Below are positions 1 through 7,116 of a DNA stretch of 43,629 nt, piece by piece. Source of the DNA: an uncultured Deefgea sp. (GTDB lineage Bacteria; Pseudomonadota; Gammaproteobacteria; Burkholderiales; Chitinibacteraceae); assembly GCF_947072475.1 (NCBI RefSeq), contig NZ_CAMTIA010000025.1, positions 1 to 43,629 on the forward strand, read 5' to 3'. The stretch's first letter is position 1, and each line of letters begins with the position of its first letter. Made by a program: the position numbers and the translations under genes. The notes under the pieces were generated by a model, which had not been told where the DNA came from, did not search any database, and was given only the letters and a program-made list of their open reading frames with translations.

Positions 1-128
1 CGCTGTCGGAGTCGATGTTGGCGTCGCTGTTGGCGTCGCTGTTGGTGTCGCTGTTGGTGTCGCTGTTGATGTCGCTGTTGGTGTCGCGGTTGGCGTTGCT
101 GTCGGAGTCGATGTTGGCGTCGCTGTCG
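1..128. repeat. 12-bp minisatellite encoding the Thr/Pro linker
   Basis: Ten or so near-identical 12-bp units (plus strand GTTGGCGTCGCT and variants) encode the TPTA repeats of the linker on the minus strand. A 24-bp stretch is identical at 5-28 and 101-124, so there is also a 96-bp higher-order period. The array continues beyond the window edge. Confidence 0.85.
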
Positions 129-615
129 CGCCAGCACATGGACCCAAATCTAACCACGGTTTGCCAGAGCCCACATTCACTGATGGCTCATTACCTTGCG
201 TCCACCACTGCGCTTTATAGTTACGGCCATTTGAACTCACCAATGCACCGCCATTGTAAGCGGTGGCACTATTCCATGCGGCATAAGTACAACTACCCGG
301 CGCAGCCGTTGGCAGCGCTGTCGGAGATGCTGTCGGTGCCGTACTTGGCGTTGCAGTAGGCGCGGTACTTGGTGTGCTGGTTGGCGCAACAGTGGGTCCC
401 GTCGCTTGTAGCTCCCATGGACCCCATTGATCGGCACCAGGCACATTACCTTGAGTCCACCATTTGGCTTTGTAATCTTTATTTGCATAAGTAACAACAT
501 CGCCAGCAACATAAACACTGGCGCTATTCCATGCAGATGCAGCCATTGCATTCACTGAAATCATTGCAATCGCAGCAGGTAACGCGGCAAGAGCAATACG
601 ATTGATATGGGACAT
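1..615 (-). CDS. Secreted protein with two CBM5/12 chitin-binding modules (partial, C-terminus off left edge)
   Basis: This is an exported carbohydrate-binding protein. Its remaining part, possibly a catalytic chitinase domain, lies outside the window. The ATG at 615 follows a near-perfect ribosome binding site (621-629 on the minus strand). Residues 1-25 form a signal peptide ending in NAMA. Residues about 27-69 and 109-160 are two carbohydrate-binding modules of the family 5/12 type, each with an A-W-N-S start, a spaced Tyr and a (A)KWWTQGN or AQWWTQGN core. The second module is bracketed by Cys109 and Cys160, a plausible disulfide. The linkers (70-107 and 161-205) are almost pure Ala/Thr/Pro, and the second is still running at the window edge. 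CBM5/12 modules bind chitin or cellulose. Chitin is the likelier ligand given the GH18 gene at 38778. Whether the missing part is a chitinase, an LPMO or another hydrolase cannot be told. Confidence 0.88.
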   Translation of the reverse strand, partial: MSHINRIALAALPAAIAMISVNAMAASAWNSASVYVAGDVVTYANKDYKAKWWTQGNVPGADQWGPWELQATGPTVAPTSTPSTAPTATPSTAPTASPTALPTAAPGSCTYAAWNSATAYNGGALVSSNGRNYKAQWWTQGNEPSVNVGSGKPWLDLGPCAGATATPTSTPTATPTATPTATSTATPTATPTATPTATPTSTPTA

Positions 616-704
616 TGATGTCTCCTCCTATATTATTAATTGGCATTCATGCGATAGAAAAAATGGTCCTATCCATCGCACGGGGCTGTTATCAATTTGT
701 AAGA

Positions 705-732
705 ATCATGATATTTACCCTTGCTCAGTCAA
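705..732 (-). promoter_or_regulatory. Candidate sigma70 promoter for the chitin-binding protein gene
   Basis: On the minus strand TTGACT (727-732) is followed after 16 bases by CATGAT (705-710). The -35 box matches 5 of 6 consensus bases and the -10 box 4 of 6. It lies about 90 bases upstream of the ATG at 615. This is a pattern match only. Confidence 0.3.
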
Positions 733-1191
733 CCTACAATGACGAGGTTCACTTCGACATTACTGATTAATACTGAAGCGAATTCTATTGTCAATACGAC
801 AAACAACAACAAAACCATACCGATCGCCTGTCACGTCACTTCGCAGTGATAAAACTACATAACCAGAAAGACGAAAAAGCCCCGCAACGCAATAAATCGA
901 CAATAAGCCATTGATTTATAAAAAATAAAAAAACAACATCACTAAGTACAACGAAAAATAAGCGATGCCTTATGTAACTAAAGCAAACAAATATGGCGAT
1001 TAAAATCGTAAAATGCTTCATAGCACCTGCGGCAAATTGCAGACAGATTTTATAAATTAAAAAAATCATCACAATCACAACAACTGATTAACTTTCAAAA
1101 TTCTTGCAAAAAAACACAGAATAACTGTCAATCAAAATGCTTACATGGGCGATGAAATAGGTATCACACAGCGCATTGTCATGATCAAAAG

Positions 1192-1227
1192 CTAGATCTC
1201 GCATTGCTCAAATGCGATATCATCTAG
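1192..1227. repeat. Nested inverted repeat upstream of the QueD-family gene
   Basis: An outer arm CTAGAT (1192-1197) pairs with ATCTAG (1222-1227). An inner arm TCGCATT (1199-1205) pairs with AATGCGA (1211-1217) around a five-base loop. All 13 pairs are perfect, with a small asymmetric internal loop. It ends 34 bases before the ATG at 1262, so it could be a leader hairpin or a bipartite operator. Confidence 0.6.
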
Positions 1228-1261
1228 AAACAAAATAAAGCTCACTCATTGGTCACTTAAT

Positions 1262-1852
1262 ATGTTGATTCGTAAATTATTCAAATTTGAAAATGCGCAC
1301 ATCGTCCGCAACTGCTCGTCTGAGCGTTGCCGTACTTCGATTCATGGTCACAGCTATAAAGTGGAGGTCTTGCTAGAAGCCGATGCACTCGACAATGGAC
1401 AAATGGTCTACGATTTTGGCTTAATGAAAGGCACTATTCGAGATGTGATTGATGCATTTGATCATGCGATTTGTTTTTGGGATAAAGATGATGCGCAATA
1501 CATCCAACTTTGCCAAACCTTTTCAGCGCGCTGGATTTCAATGCCGGTGTCGCCCTCTGCCGAACAATTTGCTCGGGTGTTTTTTGTCATCATCGATCAG
1601 CTTTTGCAGCAAACCATGATGGCCAATGGCGAAAGTGATGTGCGGCTGCATTCAATCATTGCACACGAAACTGAAACCGGTTACGCGCAAGCGTTTCGAC
1701 ATGACGCCTACAATCCACGCATGGGTGACATCAAACTCAGTGATGTGATTTTTTCTGAGCAATGCCAGCGCGAATGGCACGACCCCCAAATGTATGAAAA
1801 ATTATTAGCTGGTGTTCAATTTAATAATCCAGTGATACCTCAACAGGTGTAG
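1262..1852 (+). CDS. 6-carboxytetrahydropterin / 6-pyruvoyltetrahydropterin synthase family protein
   Basis: This belongs to the T-fold PTPS/QueD family, zinc enzymes that act on dihydroneopterin triphosphate in queuosine or pterin synthesis. The His ligands are visible as F-E-N-A-H13 and the H28-G-H30 motif, with DHAICF (an active-site His candidate) and a HETETGYA segment carrying the expected Glu further on. At 196 residues it is much longer than E. coli QueD (about 120). The candidate catalytic Cys23 sits one residue further from HGH than in QueD, so this is a divergent subfamily. No other queuosine gene is next to it, and the exact product is uncertain. No strong ribosome binding site precedes the ATG. 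It ends six bases from the convergent VanZ-family gene. Confidence 0.8.
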   Translation: MLIRKLFKFENAHIVRNCSSERCRTSIHGHSYKVEVLLEADALDNGQMVYDFGLMKGTIRDVIDAFDHAICFWDKDDAQYIQLCQTFSARWISMPVSPSAEQFARVFFVIIDQLLQQTMMANGESDVRLHSIIAHETETGYAQAFRHDAYNPRMGDIKLSDVIFSEQCQREWHDPQMYEKLLAGVQFNNPVIPQQV

Positions 1853-1858
1853 CGCACT

Positions 1859-2962
1859 TTAATCATTATCTTCGGGCGCAAATAGCATAAAATAAAATAA
1901 AAATAGCATTGCGCCCACAGGCCAAATATCGCCAATCGCACTCGACATCCCATTAAAATGCTGCAAATGGCCATAATTCCATTTATACGCATCTAAACTA
2001 TTATTGCTATTGGTCGATAAAGGCCATAAATAAGCAATTATATTGACCGAGCATAAAGCCAAAAAACCCACCAATGCACGCAAGCGTCGATTAAAACGTA
2101 AAAAAACCGCCAAAAATACAATCCCTGCAATACCACCCAAAGCAATATTTAAATTAATCCATGCAAAAAACTGTTCCGGCTGCAATAACATCCCCGCAAA
2201 GCCCATTTTAAGCAATACAGCGCATAACAATACCCCCGTAATTGCACGGGGAGCATAACGATGATAGCGCACTAATAATGATACAAACAAAGCAACGGCC
2301 AATAAATGCAGCATCATTCCGCCGCCCTCTAATAACCTTAAAAATAACGCCGGGTTTTTAATTGGTGAAACAAATGGTTGCGGCAAACCTTGCGGCATCA
2401 CAACCACACCTAAAAATGGCAAATTTGGATCAAATTGAGTAACAAACCATAAGGCCAACCAAATAAGTCCCCACTCAGCAACGGCGCTCGGTGCTAAATA
2501 ATCATGGCGAAATTGTAGCCATTGGCGTAAAAAATAACGATGACTTAATACAACCCCCGCAATCGCACCTAAAAAGCCACCCAATGTATTGCTCATTATA
2601 TCCATATTGGATGCGACGCGACTCGGCAAGAACTGCTGTGCAAATTCAATACTCATTGAAACCAAAAAGCCAATACACGTCGCATAAAAAAAAGCTAAAC
2701 GATAGCGACGCAAGAAAAACACCGCACTTAATCCCAATGGAATATAAGCTAAGATATTAATCGCATTATCAAATACAGTAAAATAATAGGGTAATGGATA
2801 GGTATAAAAAGCCGTGATCGGCTCACCCGTAAAGCGCCAACCACTCAATGGATACAAACTGACAATCAAAATGAGAAGTAATGAAACAGCAAACAAAAAA
2901 GGAGAAACCATGGTAGGTTTGTTTTTTTTTGCTAAGAAGCGAATGGAAGAAATAGATGGCAT
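1859..2962 (-). CDS. VanZ-family integral membrane protein
   Basis: This is a multi-pass inner-membrane protein. The N-terminal third (residues about 20-135) carries the VanZ-like signature: the segment QQFLPSR followed by a spaced N-M-D, then N-T-L-G-G-F-L-G. At least four more hydrophobic segments follow to the C-terminus, so the protein is about twice a minimal VanZ domain. VanZ gives low-level teicoplanin resistance in enterococci, but most proteobacterial members have no known role. The start is uncertain. The ATG at 2962 has no clear ribosome binding site and lies eight bases from the foot of a strong hairpin (2971-3003). An internal ATG at 2911 lies closer to the first membrane segment but also lacks one. 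It lies downstream of the polyamine transporter in the same orientation. Confidence 0.75.
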   Translation of the reverse strand: MPSISSIRFLAKKNKPTMVSPFLFAVSLLLILIVSLYPLSGWRFTGEPITAFYTYPLPYYFTVFDNAINILAYIPLGLSAVFFLRRYRLAFFYATCIGFLVSMSIEFAQQFLPSRVASNMDIMSNTLGGFLGAIAGVVLSHRYFLRQWLQFRHDYLAPSAVAEWGLIWLALWFVTQFDPNLPFLGVVVMPQGLPQPFVSPIKNPALFLRLLEGGGMMLHLLAVALFVSLLVRYHRYAPRAITGVLLCAVLLKMGFAGMLLQPEQFFAWINLNIALGGIAGIVFLAVFLRFNRRLRALVGFLALCSVNIIAYLWPLSTNSNNSLDAYKWNYGHLQHFNGMSSAIGDIWPVGAMLFLFYFMLFAPEDND

Positions 2963-2970
2963 AGAGAGCT

Positions 2971-3003
2971 AATATACCGGCTAACTAGGTTAACCGGTAT
3001 ATT
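2971..3003 (-). repeat. Strong hairpin between potD and the VanZ-family gene
   Basis: AATATACCGGCTAAC (2971-2985) pairs with GTTAACCGGTATATT (2989-3003), 14 of 15 positions, around a three-base loop. No U-tract follows on the minus strand, so it is not a standard intrinsic terminator. It could act as a 3'-end stabiliser of the potABCD message, a weak terminator, or a structure occluding the start at 2962. Confidence 0.7.
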
Positions 3004-3011
3004 GATAGCAC

Positions 3012-4070
3012 TTATTTAGACGTTTTTACTTTGGTCCACAATTTATTGAGTTCTCGCAATTGCTTTCCCTCTAAGGCATTGAGCTGCTGCAATTTTTTCA
3101 TCGCTTGCGCATCAGGAAATACCGATGGAATTGACTTAATATCGGCTTTCACGAACGGAACAGCGGCCAAATTAGGATTACCAACGCCAATCAAGTTGGT
3201 TAAATCTGCCGCATTTTTACCTTCTGCAATGAAATTCATAAATTTATACGCCAAATCAGGGCGTGGTGCATTTTTAAGAACCACCATGCTATCCACCGAC
3301 ATGGTATTGCCTTCTTTTTGCAAACCGTAATTCACTACAAATGGGCGTTTAGCCGCTTTTGCATCGGCAACAGCTTGAAACATATCGCTAGAATAGCCAT
3401 GAGCCACCCAAATATTACCGACAGTCAGCTCTTTAATATAGCTTTGTCCATTAAATGCCGCCCAATATGGCTTGGCTTTAATAATGGTTTCTTGCGCTTT
3501 TTTCAGCTCATCTGGATTAACTGAATTGGCTGAATAACCGTTATACATCAACGCGGCAGCAAAGACTTCACGACTATCATCTAATACGGTTACTTTGCCT
3601 TTAATTTTAGCCAAAATTACTGGGTCAAAAATAAGTGACCATGAATCGGGGTTAATGCCTAATTCTTTCAATTTATTTTGATTGTAGCCCAATAAGGTAG
3701 TGGTAAATGAATAAGGCAATGAGTACTTATTACCAGGATCAAATTTACTATTCATAAATGCAGGGTTAATGTTTTTAACATTAGGTACTTTGGCTAAATC
3801 TAGACCCTGCAATAAATTTTGTTTCATCAATGGTGGAATCGCAAATCCAGTCGGAACCGCAATATCATAGCCTTTGGCTCCAGCGGATAGTTTGGCCAAC
3901 ATCTCTTCCATTGCGCCGTAATAATCTTGAACCACACGGCATTTGCAGCTGGCTTCAAAACGTTTGACTGTTTCTGGCGCAAGATAGTTATTCCAATTAT
4001 AAATATGCAAAACATCTTCGGCCTGTGCAACACCCGCCGCCATCATTAACGCCAGAAAGAGCTTTTTCAT
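3012..4070 (-). CDS. potD: Polyamine ABC transporter periplasmic binding protein (PotD-type)
   Basis: This is the periplasmic receptor that delivers spermidine or putrescine to the importer encoded just upstream. Residues 1-17 (MKKLFLALMM...AQA) are a signal peptide, and the mature start EDVLHIYNWNNYL matches the PotD/PotF family pattern 'lyfYNW'. The later segments FDPGNKYSLPY and TVLDDSREVF are the PotD-like FDP-N-YS-PY and L-DD-REVF blocks. The chosen ATG at 4070 has GGAG nine bases upstream; a longer TTG start at 4085 would place that site inside the gene. The family assignment is firm. Spermidine versus putrescine preference cannot be read from the sequence. It is the last gene of the potABCD-ordered operon. 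Confidence 0.88.
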   Translation of the reverse strand: MKKLFLALMMAAGVAQAEDVLHIYNWNNYLAPETVKRFEASCKCRVVQDYYGAMEEMLAKLSAGAKGYDIAVPTGFAIPPLMKQNLLQGLDLAKVPNVKNINPAFMNSKFDPGNKYSLPYSFTTTLLGYNQNKLKELGINPDSWSLIFDPVILAKIKGKVTVLDDSREVFAAALMYNGYSANSVNPDELKKAQETIIKAKPYWAAFNGQSYIKELTVGNIWVAHGYSSDMFQAVADAKAAKRPFVVNYGLQKEGNTMSVDSMVVLKNAPRPDLAYKFMNFIAEGKNAADLTNLIGVGNPNLAAVPFVKADIKSIPSVFPDAQAMKKLQQLNALEGKQLRELNKLWTKVKTSK

Positions 4071-4107
4071 TTTTGAAGACTCCAAATTCAGTGGTATTTA
4101 AATATAA

Positions 4108-4884
4108 TTATTTAGCCCGCAACGCACTGGGCGCTACTTTACTAGCGATCAAAATCAACGTCAGCGTGAGCAGCATCAGCAAGGTCGAAATGGCATTCAC
4201 TTCCGGCGTTACCGCAATCCGAATCATTGAATAAATCTGCAATGGCAAGGTGGATGCACCGGCACCCGCAGTAAAGAATGTAATCACAAAATCATCAATC
4301 GACAAAGTAAATGCCATTAAAGCGCCAGCAATAATACCCGGCATAATTAAAGGCATCGTCACCAAGCGAAACGCTTGAATTGGACTAGCTCCTAAATCAC
4401 GCGCCGCCTCAACCAATGCTTCATCCATCCCTTGCAAACGCGACCGAACCACAATGGCCACAAAGCCGATACAAAAAGCAATATGTGCCAAAGTAACCGA
4501 GACCAGCCCTAATGTCATATTGAGCATCACAAAGAAGATCAATAAAGCAACACCCATTAAAATTTCAGGAATTGCAATCGGCGTCAGCACCAAAATCGGC
4601 AAAATACGCAGCTTGTATTTATGCATTGCTAAGCCAGCTAAAGTACCCAGCACGGTGGCACAGCAACTGGTCACCACGGCAATAATGAGTGAATTACGCG
4701 CAGCCACGAGCATTTGCTCATTGTGAAGCAATAAGCCATACCATTTAAAGGTAAAACCAACCCATTCTGCATTCAGCTTTGAATCATTAAATGAATAAGC
4801 AACGACAATAATCAATGGCACATATAAAAAGCCATAGACAAAAATTGCCGCAGCCCAAAGCCATTTAGATTGTTTAGAGTGCAT
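4108..4884 (-). CDS. potC: Polyamine ABC transporter permease (PotC-type)
   Basis: This is the second inner-membrane permease of the importer. It has six hydrophobic segments and the cytoplasmic EAA loop (VEAARDLGAS...P), which docks on the ATPase. The segment GFTFKWYGLLLHNE and the block LPLQIYSMIRIAVTPEVNA resemble E. coli PotC more than PotI. The ATG at 4884 has a GGGAGG ribosome binding site seven bases upstream, inside the 3' end of potB. The two genes overlap by 11 bases, which suggests translational coupling. An upstream GTG start at 4905 is disfavoured because it would bury that site. Confidence 0.87.
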   Translation of the reverse strand: MHSKQSKWLWAAAIFVYGFLYVPLIIVVAYSFNDSKLNAEWVGFTFKWYGLLLHNEQMLVAARNSLIIAVVTSCCATVLGTLAGLAMHKYKLRILPILVLTPIAIPEILMGVALLIFFVMLNMTLGLVSVTLAHIAFCIGFVAIVVRSRLQGMDEALVEAARDLGASPIQAFRLVTMPLIMPGIIAGALMAFTLSIDDFVITFFTAGAGASTLPLQIYSMIRIAVTPEVNAISTLLMLLTLTLILIASKVAPSALRAK

Positions 4885-5803
4885 TACGCTGCCTCCCTCG
4901 ACCAATCATCATGCCAAGACCCGCCATCATCAATACTGCTAAAGTCAGCATTATCGATAGCACCGAACCAAATGGCCAATCACGACTATCTAAAAATTGC
5001 TGTTTAATTAAATTACCAATCATCATGCCATCGGTACCACCAAGTAAATCAGGCACTGCAAACATGCCCAGCGCAGGAATAAATACCAAGGCTGAACCTG
5101 CCCATACCCCGGGGAGGGATAGCGGCCAAGTGATTTTCCAGAAACGCCGCCAGCCCGATGCCCCTAGATCTTGTGCGGCATCGAGCAAGGCGACATCGTG
5201 TTTTTCAAGGTTGGCATACAAAGGTAAGACCATAAATGGTAAGTGAACGTAAACTAACACCACAATCACCGCAAAATGACTGTACATCAATTGAATCGGT
5301 GCAATACCAACTAGTGCTAAGCCTTGATTAATCGTCATCGCAAAATAACCTTGCGGACCAAGAATAATCATCCAAGCATAAACTCGAATTAAAAAATTAC
5401 TCCAAAACGGCAAAATAACCAGCAAAATTAATAAATCACGGTATTTTTTTGGGCTGCGTGCAATCAACCATGCCAATGGATAAGACATACAAAGGCAAAC
5501 TAGCGTTGTGATACCGGCATACCAGAACGATTTAATAAACAACTCAACATAAATCGTATCTTCAAAAAACCGTGAGAAATTTTCAAATGTGAGAAATTCC
5601 TGCCAATTACCGGCATGAATCAGTAATTCATTTTTACCGCTCTCTGGATTGATATCAATGAATGGCAGCAAACCACCGTAATCCCCCGGAAAACGGAATG
5701 CGGCAAACGCCATAATTAACGTGGGAATAGCAAAAAATATCAATAGATATAATAAAGGTGGGCCTGAAATTAACCAACGGCCTAGTGATTTATTCTTCGC
5801 CAT
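4874..5803 (-). CDS. potB: Polyamine ABC transporter permease (PotB-type)
   Basis: This is the first permease subunit, a partner of the PotC-type protein. It has six predicted membrane helices, with a soluble loop of about 60 residues after the first. The EAA loop appears as DAAQDLGASGWRRF. The segment LLVILPFWSNFLIRVY and the block IGNLIKQQFLDSRDWPFG closely follow E. coli PotB, with PotH similar. The start at 5803 lies three bases after the stop of the ATPase gene, so the two are probably translated together. At 309 residues it is slightly longer than PotB, owing to the first periplasmic loop. Confidence 0.88.
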   Translation of the reverse strand: MAKNKSLGRWLISGPPLLYLLIFFAIPTLIMAFAAFRFPGDYGGLLPFIDINPESGKNELLIHAGNWQEFLTFENFSRFFEDTIYVELFIKSFWYAGITTLVCLCMSYPLAWLIARSPKKYRDLLILLVILPFWSNFLIRVYAWMIILGPQGYFAMTINQGLALVGIAPIQLMYSHFAVIVVLVYVHLPFMVLPLYANLEKHDVALLDAAQDLGASGWRRFWKITWPLSLPGVWAGSALVFIPALGMFAVPDLLGGTDGMMIGNLIKQQFLDSRDWPFGSVLSIMLTLAVLMMAGLGMMIGRGRQRNAL

Positions 5804-5806
5804 CGC

Positions 5807-6895
5807 TTAACTCAAAATAAAATGGCCAGCGTCATAACGCCATGCCAATTCAACCAAATCATTATCATCAAAGAATTTTGCTCGCCCTGGCGCAGAATTC
5901 GGCAACATGGTTTCGACTAAAATGCCATTTTCTAGCTCAATGACATACATCGTCACGTCACCCAAATATAAGCAATCGTGTACTTTGCCTTTGAAATGCA
6001 CTTCATCGGCCACATCCAATGGCAAACTCGCGGCAAGTTTGATTTTTTCTGGGCGAAGAGTGAGCGTGCCTTTTTGACCCACTTTTGCATCAGGCAATAA
6101 TAAGGTTTCGGCAATGCCAACGCCCGCAATTTCAACTTGCATTCGATCATGGCCAATGCCTACAATCGTGCCGTCGAGCAAATTGCATTGCCCGATAAAA
6201 TCAGCCACAAAGCGACTTTTCGGATGGCTATAAATTACTTCTGGCACATCCAACTGCGCTACTTGCCCTTTATTCATCACCGCAATTCGATGCGATAAGG
6301 CTAAAGCTTCACCTTGGTCATGGGTGACATACACAAAAGTAATGCCGACTTCTTTTTGCAAATTAATTAATTCAATTTGCATTTCTTCGCGCAATTTGGC
6401 ATCTAATGCCGATAAAGGCTCGTCGAGTAATAGTAAGCGCGGACGATTGACCAAGGCGCGGGCAATGGCAACGCGTTGACGCTGGCCACCCGACATTTCA
6501 TGCGGAAAACGCTGAGCAAAAGGCGTTAATTGCACGTCTTCTAAGACTTCCGCTACGCGCTGTTTTAACTCTTCACTGGGCACATTGGCCATTTTGAGTG
6601 GAAAAGCAATATTTTGCGCCACGGTCATATGTGGAAATAAAGCGTAATTTTGGAATACGGTATGCACCGGGCGCTTCTCGGGAGGAACTCCCGCGACATT
6701 GACGCCATCCAGAATAATTTCACCGGAATCGGGCTGTTCAAAACCCGCCAACATCCGCAATAGCGTCGTTTTTCCGCAGCCCGATGGGCCCAATAGCGTA
6801 AAAAACTCACCCGCTTCAACGGACAAACTCACGTGGTTCACTGCAGTAAAATCACCAAATTGTTTTACTACATCACGGATCTCCAGCAATGCCAT
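5807..6895 (-). CDS. potA: Polyamine ABC transporter ATP-binding protein (PotA-type)
   Basis: This is the cytoplasmic ATPase powering polyamine uptake. It shows, in order, Walker A (GPSGCGKTT), the Q-loop segment (VFQNYALFPHM), the ABC signature (MSGGQRQRVAIARAL), Walker B (LLLLDEP), the D-loop and the switch His (VTHDQ). A C-terminal region of about 120 residues fits the TOBE domain of this subfamily. Its 362 residues are close to PotA/PotG length. The ATG at 6895 is preferred over the one at 6901, because AGAGG lies immediately before 6901 and at proper spacing from 6895. It is the first gene of an operon in A-B-C-D order. Confidence 0.9.
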   Translation of the reverse strand: MALLEIRDVVKQFGDFTAVNHVSLSVEAGEFFTLLGPSGCGKTTLLRMLAGFEQPDSGEIILDGVNVAGVPPEKRPVHTVFQNYALFPHMTVAQNIAFPLKMANVPSEELKQRVAEVLEDVQLTPFAQRFPHEMSGGQRQRVAIARALVNRPRLLLLDEPLSALDAKLREEMQIELINLQKEVGITFVYVTHDQGEALALSHRIAVMNKGQVAQLDVPEVIYSHPKSRFVADFIGQCNLLDGTIVGIGHDRMQVEIAGVGIAETLLLPDAKVGQKGTLTLRPEKIKLAASLPLDVADEVHFKGKVHDCLYLGDVTMYVIELENGILVETMLPNSAPGRAKFFDDNDLVELAWRYDAGHFILS

Positions 6896-6961
6896 GATCA
6901 TCCTCTATACAATTAGCCCTATATTTTAACAAGATAACGCCCAGAGGGGCGACCAATACTG

Positions 6962-6975
6962 CATCGATATCGATG
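6962..6975. promoter_or_regulatory. Perfect 14-bp palindrome between divergent operons
   Basis: CATCGATATCGATG is self-complementary. It lies between the potABCD operon (leftward) and the HD-GYP operon (rightward), about 67 bases from the first start and 140 from the second. It could be an operator for either; nothing identifies the regulator. Confidence 0.35.
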
Positions 6976-7116
6976 AAATAAAGCCATGCTGACAACAAAT
7001 GTCGCATTGTGGCAGCAGCATTTCAGCAAAAACACGGTTTTCGCAGGAATCCAGCAAGCAATGGATGCAAAACGCATATAATTGCTCAGTTCATCTCTGC
7101 CGGCATGGGTTCGTAA

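Larger units (their letters stand above)
616..1261. other. Gene-free AT-rich region between two divergent genes
   Basis: I find no convincing gene in these 646 bases. An 80-codon minus-strand reading frame (836-1078) is rich in Phe/Ile/Val because of base composition and has no ribosome binding site or family resemblance. The region should hold the promoters of the chitin-binding protein (leftward) and the QueD-family gene (rightward). It also holds the nested inverted repeat listed at 1192-1227. Confidence 0.6.

Noticed and set aside
15-359. Plus-strand frame opposite the chitin-binding gene
   Set aside because: It is the complement of the repeat-rich linker; the minus strand has signal peptide, domains and ribosome binding site.
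836-1078. 80-residue hydrophobic frame on the minus strand
   Set aside because: AT-rich composition alone gives such a frame; no ribosome binding site and no family pattern.
1192-1260. preQ1 riboswitch before the QueD-family gene
   Set aside because: The hairpin has no A-rich tail or C-rich loop of the preQ1 classes I know.
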